Below are positions 34,626 through 42,940 of a DNA stretch of 64,000 nucleotides, in pieces; positions within the stretch are counted from its first letter, which is position 1; the number at the start of each line of letters is the position of its first letter. The DNA is from Cordylochernes scorpioides (taxonomy: Eukaryota; Arthropoda; Arachnida; Pseudoscorpiones; Chernetidae), in contig CP092872.1 in NCBI GenBank assembly GCA_030710605.1, positions 97,970,874 through 98,034,873 of the forward strand, in the 5' to 3' direction. The notes under the pieces are model-generated. The model made no database searches. It worked only from the letters and a program-made list of their open reading frames with translations, and was not told the DNA's origin. The position numbers and the translations under genes are program-made.

Positions 34626-35808
34626 GAAGAACCCGAACCCTGAAGGCAGGGCGTGGTTGCTTGTGGTTCCAGAGAAGAAAAAGAGAGAAATTATGAAAGA
34701 ATATCACAATCATATGTCGAATGGCCATCTGGGTGTCGCCAGAACCATGTACCGAATAAAGAGTAAATACTTTTGGCCATCCATGCTAAAGGATGTCTCA
34801 GAGTTCGTTAAGACGTGTCATCTTTGCCAAAGTAGAAAAGGCTCAAACCAATTACCTTCTGGACTACTACAGCCCATTCCCCCAGCCAACTTTCCTTTCG
34901 AAAGAATTGGAATTGACTTTGTTGGTCCATTGCCATCTACGAAAAACAGGAAAAAATGGATAATCGTGCTGACGGACTACTACACTAGATATGCAGAAAC
35001 AAAAGCAGTCTCGGAAGCAACAGTGAAAGAAGTTTCAAAATTTCTAGTAGAGGATATTTTTCTCCGGCACGGAGCCCCACAATACCTTATTAGTGACAGA
35101 GGCTCTCAATTTACCAGTAATTTAATGAAAGAGGTGATGAAAACGTGCAAGATTAAACATTGCTTCACAACGAGCTATCATCCCCAGACTAATGGATTGA
35201 CAGAGCGGTTAAATAGAACATTGATCAATATGCTCAGTATGTATGTGAACACTGATCAGAAGAATTGGGACGAAATACTCCCATTCATCACTCACGCTTA
35301 CAATACTACAATTCAGGAAACCACAGGATATTCTCCCTTTTTCCTGATGTTTGGAAGAGAACCCACGTCTCTTTTGGACGACAGGAATATCTCGGTGGAC
35401 ATTGACAAGGATGATTATGATGAATACATAAAACATCACTTAGACAAAATAAACAGAACAAGAAAATTAGTTATTAACAACACAATAAAGACTCAAGAAA
35501 GAATGAAAAAGAACTATGACAAGAAACACATGGAAAGAAGCTACGAACCAGGAGAATTAGTAGCAGTTTGGACACCAATTAGGAAAATAGGAAAGTGTGA
35601 GAAACTACTGAGAAAATATTTTGGCCCATATAAAATATTAAAGAAGCTGTCCAACGTAAATTACTTAATTGAACCAAAAGATAATCCTGGCCAAGACCCA
35701 TTGATTGTCCATGTCTCAAGAATCAAACCCTATTTTGAAAGAATTGATGAGGTCAATCACGAGGACGTGACGACCTCTGGAGAGGGGGAAGTGTTACATC
35801 ATGATTAA
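34609..35808 (+). CDS. Integrase region of pol (separate frame)
   Basis: About 399 residues. N-terminal HHCC zinc domain (H..H ..C..C: EYHNHMSNGHLG, CHLCQSRKG), DDE core (GIDFVGPLP; ISDRGSQFTSN; HPQTNGLTERLNRT), then a C-terminal GPY/F-like module (FGPYKILKKLSNVNYLIEP). Homology continues directly from the pol frame across CUU UAA, so there is either one base missing in this copy, a sequence error in a T run, or a +1 shift. The ATG at 34609 is probably not a natural start. The stop lies 15 nt inside the 3' LTR. Inserts the DNA copy into the genome. Confidence 0.9.
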   Translation: MDASFKKNPNPEGRAWLLVVPEKKKREIMKEYHNHMSNGHLGVARTMYRIKSKYFWPSMLKDVSEFVKTCHLCQSRKGSNQLPSGLLQPIPPANFPFERIGIDFVGPLPSTKNRKKWIIVLTDYYTRYAETKAVSEATVKEVSKFLVEDIFLRHGAPQYLISDRGSQFTSNLMKEVMKTCKIKHCFTTSYHPQTNGLTERLNRTLINMLSMYVNTDQKNWDEILPFITHAYNTTIQETTGYSPFFLMFGREPTSLLDDRNISVDIDKDDYDEYIKHHLDKINRTRKLVINNTIKTQERMKKNYDKKHMERSYEPGELVAVWTPIRKIGKCEKLLRKYFGPYKILKKLSNVNYLIEPKDNPGQDPLIVHVSRIKPYFERIDEVNHEDVTTSGEGEVLHHD

Positions 35809-36128
35809 TGGCGTATTTCTTATATTATTTTTAATATATTTGAAATTTAAATTATATATTTATTTATTTTTATATAAAATATTCTATGATATTTATTTAA
35901 AACAGATTAGATTATCATCATTTGTATTTAGGTACACTGTGACTTCACTGCTCTCTTTGATGTGAGAAAATAAATAAAGCATTCTGGAGGTTACTTAAAG
36001 TAGACTTATCTCATTATTCCCTTATATAAATTTGTAGGATGGTTGAAACACGCTCTGGTAAGATGCAAGACCCAGCACAGGAGAGAATCAAGGCTGAAGA
36101 GTCTGCCAAGCCGCAACCTGGTGCAACA
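35792..36128 (+). repeat. 3' LTR
   Basis: Same length as the 5' LTR. The visible difference is C instead of A ten bases after GGCGT (TATTTCTTAT versus TATTTATTAT). Followed by ATAT. Confidence 0.95.
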
Positions 36129-36224
36129 ATATATAATAACCTTATATAATTGAAGGTACTTTGGTTTTTACATCACACACAATATACTTCCTAGATCTTT
36201 TTCTTTTATCTATTTTTAAATTAT

Positions 36225-36512
36225 CCTTATTACACGTGGTTATAGGCCTTGATATGGGTAGCAGTTGGCGATTGCTTTTACTGTAAGTGCATGGCATGTC
36301 TGCACATGTAGGAAGCAGTTCGAATTTTGTACTTACAAATGTGTCAGATCTCCGTTTGGGTAATTGCGTTCACTGATGGGGTTGGAATTTTTTTTATGAA
36401 TCGGGGGCTATAAAGGCAATGTTTCATTCAGAAAAAAGTGCCCAAAGTGGGATTCGATCCCGTGTCGACTGTCAAAAGTCGGCGGTTCATACAACTCGTT
36501 CACTGACCCTCT
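36225..36512 (-). mobile_element. tRNA-derived SINE, copy 1
   Basis: On the minus strand the 5' part resembles a tRNA with B box CGGGATCGAATCCCA; the body matches the SINE at 37812 (GTAAGTGCATGGCATGTCTG, CACTGATGGGGTTGG on plus). Diverged. Confidence 0.75.
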
Positions 36513-36540
36513 TATTGGTCCATTTTGTGCCATGGATGAG

Positions 36541-36811
36541 AGATGATTAACAACAAAGAATAAAATTCTTTGCCCACAAAGAATGCATGTGGAGGAAATG
36601 GTGTAAGGGCAAATTGACGGCCAAGCACCGCCCCGACCGCTGCCCGCAGGAAGTATGCCACCGTACGGAGTGTAGCAACGGACACACCCAACCTGGAGAA
36701 ATTTGCATCTTTATTAAGGCCGGTGTTTTATATGCAAATGTAGGCTTGAAGGCAAATCCCGGAATTTTGTTGGGCATATGTAAATATGTGTATTGTCCAA
36801 TGTTGTTTTAG
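36541..36811 (+). other. Cysteine-rich open frame, unassigned
   Basis: An open frame 36587-36811 starts at a GC-rich, codon-like stretch (36584-36715) that gives seven cysteines in about 45 residues (C..C..CPQEVC..C..C). The 3' half returns to AT-rich sequence and loses the pattern. No signal peptide or convincing splice site. Could be an exon fragment of a disulphide-rich secreted protein, or chance. Confidence 0.2.
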
Positions 36812-37062
36812 GGATTGTTTCCTGGTGAAAACAACCGGAATTGTCACTTCAATATGGAAAGTTGGACAATCTGGTTCATCAGGGAGTTATCTGGGTGATA
36901 TCAGTGTTGTGGAACTTTGGTAGAGGTGGTTTGAATCTCAGTAAGTTTGTTTAGAGACACAATTCCCATAATCCATTAACATATGAATAACCTTTAATAA
37001 CATATATAGGGTAAAACATTAAATAGTTTTTTTGAATAATTTCACACTATTTATCTATTTCA

Positions 37063-37267
37063 CTCATGGACGAAACTTAAGGAAGTTGTATCTTTTATTA
37101 TGTATATCGGTATTCAGACAATAACTCTGAAAGATATTAAAGTGACCTTTATTGAAGACACACGAAATAATCAAGTGTGAACAAAATTGCCTCTGTCTCC
37201 TTTTTTAAAAAGTTCAAACAACGACTCAAAGACTTTCCACTTCCTTAAGTTGTGTACATGAGTTATA
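37063..37267 (+). mobile_element. 118-bp monomer element, copy with one monomer
   Basis: Starts CTCATGGACGAAACTTAAGG and ends CTTCCTTAAGTTGTGTACAT plus GAGT, inverted to each other. One monomer, then a unique segment (GTGTGAACAAAATTGCCTCT..). Confidence 0.85.
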
Positions 37268-37674
37268 TTTGAGATATATATCTGTATTCAGTTATATAAA
37301 AATGGGAATAAATTTTTGGAAGGCTTAACTCATCAATGGGGAACCAACTCAGCAGTTTCGCCAGAGTTCAGGAGAATTCTACATCTAGTCAAAGTGGATT
37401 CACGTGAATATATCCTTGCATCAATATTGCTCCAATATACAGTGAAAGTTGGAAATGGAATCATATTTACATATCATACCTATTCTACTAGCTATCCGCA
37501 TAATATGCAAATACAATTATGCTTCAATCTACAGTGAATTTTGGGAATAGAATCTTATTTGCATATCATACCTATTCTGCTGGGTATCCGCATAGTATGC
37601 AAATACCAAAATAAAAGAAATAAAATTATAAAGAAATAATGTTTCTCTCTTCAAAATCAAATGAAATAAACGCC

Positions 37675-37745
37675 ATACTGTACTTACTGTATTATTGGGA
37701 TATTTCCATCGCAGTAAAGACAGAGTAAATTGTGTTTTATTTCAT
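37675..37745. mobile_element. Hairpin MITE relative
   Basis: Resembles the element at 26588 (TACTTACTG..CATCGCAGTAAAGACAGAGT), with a diverged left arm. Confidence 0.45.
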
Positions 37746-37800
37746 ATCAATAGATACATTCTCATGCTTTGAAGTTCTATTTCTTTGATGGCGTGTTATT

Positions 37801-38134
37801 GTCTTATGTTTTTTTTTTTTTTTTTGCTTATCCCTAGTACACGTGGTACAGGCCATGATAATCATGATGGGTAGTTAGCGACTGCTTTTTACTGTAAGCG
37901 CACCACATGTCTACACATGTGAAAAACAGTTCGACTTTAAACTTACAAATGTGCCAGAGCCCCGTTTGGTTACTTGCACTCGCTGGTGGGGTTGGACATT
38001 TGCAAGAATCGGGGCCATTGGGGCTTTTTTTTTTAAACAGAAAGAAGTGTCCAATGCGGGAATCGAACCCGGGTCGTAGTGGGCGAAAACCAAACGGTTT
38101 AACCAGCCTTCCACCGACCCCCCGTCTTATGTTT
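37801..38134 (-). mobile_element. tRNA-derived SINE, copy 2 (complete)
   Basis: Element 37812-38123 with GTCTTATGTTT directly repeated at 37801-37811 and 38124-38134. Read on minus it starts GGGTCGGTGGAAGGCTGGTT (A-box region), has the B box GGGTTCGATTCCC, a tRNA-unrelated body, and ends in a poly(A) tail (T run at 37810-37825 on plus). Pol III boxes, tail and target duplication define a SINE. Confidence 0.9.
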
Positions 38135-38362
38135 GAAGTACTTGAGTCTCTCCCAGATGATGGAATTCCAAGTTTTTACAGATTTAATGATAAACTCCGT
38201 GGTAAAAGAATATTTGAATGTTTTCTTGTTTGCTGATTTCCAAAACGAGGCTTCAAATGCTGGACACGTATAGTAGTTAAGGAAATTATGTTATTTATGT
38301 GCCATCGATTTTTCCTACTTGGAGATTTTCCTTTTGGATTTAATTTATTATCAATTATTAAA

Positions 38363-38556
38363 CACTCATAGACAAAACTTGAGGAAGTGGAAAGGTGTAA
38401 GTTTTTATTAAATTTAAATGGATTATATATTTATATTCTAACATAAAACGCGATCTACCTATTATGAATATTTGCGTCAAAAATTTGCATTCACAAGATC
38501 TTTACACACATTCAAGGACAAAACTTATGGATGTGGAAAGTCTTTTTTGTCGCCGG
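38363..38556 (+). repeat. Degenerate relative of the 118-bp element
   Basis: ACACTCATAGACAAAACTTG at 38363 and a second direct CATTCAAGGACAAAACTTAT near 38512 carry the same terminal motif followed by GGAAGTGGAAAG. The interior differs from the 118-bp monomer. Confidence 0.55.
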
Positions 38557-39009
38557 CCCTGTTATAGTAGCTTTTTACCTTTTTTATTGAATAAAGAAGT
38601 CAATAGAGGATGCTACAAGATTTGACCAAACAGCTGGTAGAGCTTATTACATAAAGAAGAAGCCCCTGGTCATTAATTGCTTAATTTCGTGCCGTCTGGA
38701 GAGTTGGAAAATAAGCAGTCGCCTTTATGTTCTCCTGGTATTGAATTCCATCTACGCAAACCATTTGTCAAACTCCATTAATTATTGAAATATCGTTGAT
38801 ATTCCATTTCCTACAACACAATTTTCCATCAATAATAGTTTTTTTCTTCAACCATGAAATTTACTTCTTGAATAAGGCGAATCTTTCTAGAAAATTTGCA
38901 TAATGTAAAAAAATGGTCATAAGAGACGGGGAGAAGAGTTTATTTTATATATTTTTAAAGATAGTGAAGTAGAAATGGGTATGGATACGTTTAGTCAATG
39001 TTTTAACTA

Positions 39010-39201
39010 CACTCATTGACAAAACTTAAGAAAGTTGTAAGTTAAGCATGTATATCGGGATTGAGACAATAACTCTGAAAGATATTACAGTGACCTTTAT
39101 TGAAGACACACGAGATAACCAAGTGTCAACAACCTCTGTCTCCTTTAGACGACCAGAGACATCAATACATTCCACTTTCTTAAGTTGTGTCAATGAGTGT
39201 A
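39010..39201 (+). mobile_element. 118-bp monomer element, copy with one monomer
   Basis: TACACTCATTGACAAAACTT at the left and the inverse TTGTGTCAATGAGTGTA at the right. Both ends carry the same T for G change, so the pair has been kept matched. Confidence 0.85.
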
Positions 39202-39277
39202 TATTGATAATGTGAGGCAGTAGTAACTAAAATGGGTTATCGCAAAGATAGAGGCTGCCTGGCCGGCATTCATTGTT

Positions 39278-39455
39278 CTTCAAATTAAAGATACTTCGAC
39301 CAGTAAATCTTTTTTATTGTCACGATGTTTCGAGACGTTTTAACGTTTTGCAAAATGTTTTAATTTTTGTTCGCTCCTGACGAGGACAAAATATTTTTGT
39401 TGAAACGTCGACACAATAAAAATGATTTACTGGCTGAAGTATCTTTAATTTGAAG
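39278..39455. mobile_element. MITE with ~28-bp terminal inverted repeats, copy 1
   Basis: CTTCAAATTAAAGATACTTC at the left, inverse at the right (GAAGTATCTTTAATTTGAAG), flanking a 120-bp body with GTTTTAACGTTTTGCAAAAT. The outside flank (GAGGCTGCCTGGCCGGCATT) is repeated inverted beside copy 2. Confidence 0.8.
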
Positions 39456-39744
39456 TAAAATGGGTTAAATCAGGTTCTACGTCTTTTTTACAATAAACTG
39501 TATAATGGTAAGTATTGGAGGTGTGCATTATTAATACTAGTTGACGTCTAGGTTTTTTGACGTTTATTTTAAGCCGCCATATGTTTCTATCGATTAATTT
39601 CCTCCCGGCAAAATTCCCTTCTATAATACAAATATGTATATTATAAAAGACGGAATCGCAGGATATTATTGTTGGAAGAGACCAATGTTGGTAGAATCAC
39701 GTCGCTTCTATCTTTGGTCTCTTCCAACTAATATGCCGACTTTG

Positions 39745-40043
39745 CCCCCCCCCCCCCCCCCCCACTCGCTTTTTGGTTTTTGTAACTATTGTGTTGGAGC
39801 GGGTCGCTCCTTAAATAAATGCATATATTAGTTAATAACTAAATGGAATCCCCTCTTTCTATTTCCCAGTAAGAGACGCCTACGGAAACCAACAGTACAT
39901 AGACAGATAAAGCACATAGGCTATAGTTATTAACTAATATATGCATTTATTTAAGGCGCCAATTTATAATTGTAACAAATAGTATTTGAATCAAAACATT
40001 CATTCGGGTAAAACACGGGCGTTGCCCGGGTCATTCGGCTAGT
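39745..40043 (-). repeat. ACTAG-type dispersed repeat (copy B)
   Basis: Inverted copy of the repeat at 16013. Has the C run (19 bases, 39745-39763), the inverted pair TTAGTTAATAACT, and ends CGGGTCATTCGGCTAG. A 15-bp stem hairpin (39671-39685 with 39714-39728) lies just outside. Confidence 0.75.
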
Positions 40044-40692
40044 GTATATATAAGAACGGAATTGGATGTTTTTATTGTTTCTTGATGGTAGGCAAGATAC
40101 CCTCGTCTTGTGATTCAGTTTCTGTGAAATGAATAGAGACCCATGCCTTTGTCTTAGCCCAGCAAGGTGTCGCCCTACTGGTCGCGGCGTCCTATTAAAA
40201 TTCCCCGGCGTACATCACAATCTTGGACGATAAATTCTCCCTAGCAATTGACCTTTTAACTTAACAAAGAAAGGAAACGCTAACTCTTTAATTTAATTGG
40301 CTAAACCAAACGTCTGACCACACTCATAACTCACGGCGTGGCATTGAGCTCGTTGTTTGCTCGCTGCCTCCAGGATTGCACAGGCCCCCTTCCTAAACAT
40401 CCTTTATAAATTATGCACAGTAAGGCCTTGTAATTCTTTAAAACAATATGATTCATTTTAATATTTATTTTTGTATTGAACTACGTAGGTCTTTAGATGC
40501 CTGTATACGTAATCAGTGTAGGTATCTATTCGCTATAGTAGATGTTGGTGGAATCAGCTGCTGGGTCGCTCAGTCTGTAGACATCCGGATGTTCTGGATG
40601 AGGATTCTGCGGGGAGAAATCTTCCTCTAATGTATTTATATTATGGTACCGAGTCTTGTGGGTGTAGTTTCCTTCTTACTGCATTTATCTTT

Positions 40693-40777
40693 CTTAAAAT
40701 TAAAGATACTTCGGCCAGTAATACTTATTACAGAGATGATAAAAACATTTACTGGCCAAAGTATCTTCAATTTGAAG
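40693..40777. mobile_element. MITE copy 2 (short)
   Basis: Same terminal repeats as the element at 39278 (AAATTAAAGATACTTCGGCC..GGCCAAAGTATCTTCAATTT) around a body of only about 30 bp. Followed by the inverse of the flank of copy 1 (GCCGGCCAGGCAGCCTCTAT). Confidence 0.75.
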
Positions 40778-40799
40778 AACTATGAATGCTGCCGGCCAG

Positions 40800-41720
40800 G
40801 CAGCCTCTATCTTTATCTTCTTACTACCTTTATCTCTTCTTACTATATTTATATATATCTTATCTCCTTTCTATACTTTCTATACTATCTTCTATCTTAC
40901 TATAATCTTTCTTTATATACTTTCTATACTATCTTCTATCTTTCTATGCTTTAAATACTATCTTCTAGCTTACTATATACTTTCTATATCATCTTCTATC
41001 TTTCTATCTTATTACTATATCTTCTTTCTATACTATCTTCTATCTTACTATAGTCTCTCTTTCTATACTATCTTCTATCTTATTACTATATCTTCTTTCT
41101 ATACTATCTTCTATCTTACTATAGTCTCTCTTTCTATACTATCTTCTATCTTATTACTATATCTTCTTTCTATACTATCTTCTATCTTAATATAGTCTAT
41201 CTTTCTATACTATCTTCTATCTTACTATAATCTCTCTTTCTATACTATCTTCTATCTTTCTATACTTTAAATACTATATTCTATCTTACTATAGTATTTA
41301 TATACTATCTTCTATCTTAATACAATGTTTTTATCCTACTATAATATCTCTATACTTTCTATAATATATTCTATCTTACTATAATCTCTCTCTCTTCCTA
41401 TACGCTATATGCTATCTTCTTACTATATTCTTTATATACTTTAAATACTATCTTCTATCTTACTATATTGTTTCTATACTTTCCATATTATCTTCTATCT
41501 TTATACTTCTTACTATCTTTTTCCTTTCTTTTCTATAAACTATCTTCTATTAAAAGATTATTTATATTTTTTTTCCATGCTATCCTTTATCTTTCTATAT
41601 ACTTACTATCTTCTTTCTATACTACAAGTACACTTACATACCCTTGTATCTTAGACCTTTCTATCTTCTTACTATATATTCTATACTATCTTCTTACTAG
41701 ATTTATCTTTTACCTTAAAA
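40800..41720. repeat. Pyrimidine-rich tandem array
   Basis: About 0.9 kb built from CTATCTTCTATCTTACTATA and TTTCTATACTATCTTC blocks, with a clear 60-70-bp period around 41020-41250 and decay towards both ends. G is almost absent on the plus strand. The long open frames across it are a by-product. Confidence 0.9.
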
Positions 41721-41789
41721 AGTATTATTTATCCTTGACGTTTATAGCAATAAAATGGTTACAATATATATAAAACTATTCCGATAGCC

Positions 41790-42529
41790 ACAGTTCAGTT
41801 ATGGCGTCAGAAACGATAGCTTGTGTTTAAAATCAAATTTTAACGTTTTATGTTTTATTGTTAGCATGTAGTGATATCTCCAATATGGACATCCGCCATT
41901 TATAGAACAGTATTTCATCCTGTTCTGAGCAAGTCTCTTCAGACATTATAATCCAGACCATTCTATTAGGTTGGCAAACCTTCCTCAGTCTATGGGAGCG
42001 ATAGCTACCCAGAAATTATTTGAAAAATAAAAATAAAAATCAGGTAAATGGTTTCTGTTAATTTTGAATTTGCGAGCTTTCGAGCAAATTAGTCTACAAC
42101 GTTCTGTATTCTTCAAGGTGTAACTCTTCCGTCACTAGAAGATCCCTCGATGATCCGTGAAGAGAATATCCTGGAAAACTTCCATTTTCTTCTGATGAAT
42201 TCATTTAGAAGGCAGCTCTACTCTTCTTTGATTCTTCTCCAAACTTCTCAGTTTGTCTCTCCCCATATCTTACCATTTGTATATTATTCCAGCATACCTG
42301 ATGTCAAATAATAATTATTTTTCCGTTCATCATTACTTTTCATAATTTATCCTTTCATACCTCATCCAAAAAGGTTAGAAATAGTCGATATTTCACCTTG
42401 AAATAAAATTTTGATTTTTCGTTTAAAAAAAACTCATGCGGTGTAACTTCAAGTGTCGTTTTAGAATCACAAGCCGCAGTGTATTATATTGAATAATATT
42501 TTCATCACATAATTGAAATATAAATATAT
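41790..42529. other. Spacer, no recognised gene
   Basis: Moderately AT-rich; no motif, repeat or exon recognised. Confidence 0.5.
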
Positions 42530-42535
42530 TTTATT
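42530..42535 (-). terminator. Possible poly(A) signal of gene C
   Basis: AATAAA on the minus strand, about 405 nt past the stop of gene C. No nearer canonical signal seen. Confidence 0.35.
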
Positions 42536-42940
42536 AAATTTCTCTCTATATATAAACCTTTTGATAAATATACACTTAATATAAATTCACACATTTACAA
42601 TATATATATATGTAATACAAATATAAATACAATTCTTTGATACAATTTCTAAATATGCATAGAGTTTATCTAACAGAGAATAGATAGGAGAGAGAGAAAG
42701 CTATAGCCTATACAATACGCAACATATATACATATATTCAGTAAGGAATTTTGAATAGGTATATTATATATGTATTTTAGAACATATATTTATAAGTATA
42801 ATATAAATTTTAGAATTTAAGTACAAAAACCCTTATATTTATAGAAAAAGGTATTCGACGAAAGTAAGCCCTTATTTAAAATAAAAATACTGCCTAGTCC
42901 ATAGTCAAAAGAAATATTTACAGATTATTTGTATCATTGA

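Larger units (their letters stand above)
30933..36128 (+). mobile_element. Ty3/Gypsy-like LTR retrotransposon, nearly intact
   Basis: 5196 bp, LTR to LTR, with ATAT on both sides. LTRs of 337 bp (30933-31269 and 35792-36128) start TGTTACATC, end GTGCAACA, and differ by one base as far as I can read. After the 5' LTR comes TTGGTAGAGATGC, a possible primer-binding site starting TGG. Before the 3' LTR is the purine tract GGAGAGGGGGAAG. The domain order Gag - protease - RT - RNase H - integrase fits Ty3/Gypsy. No envelope gene. The near-identical LTRs imply a recent insertion. Confidence 0.97.

Noticed and set aside
40643..41773. Hydrophobic Tyr/Ser/Leu-rich frames that look like membrane proteins
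   Set aside because: Translation of the CTATCTTACTATA array; no family and no stable boundaries.
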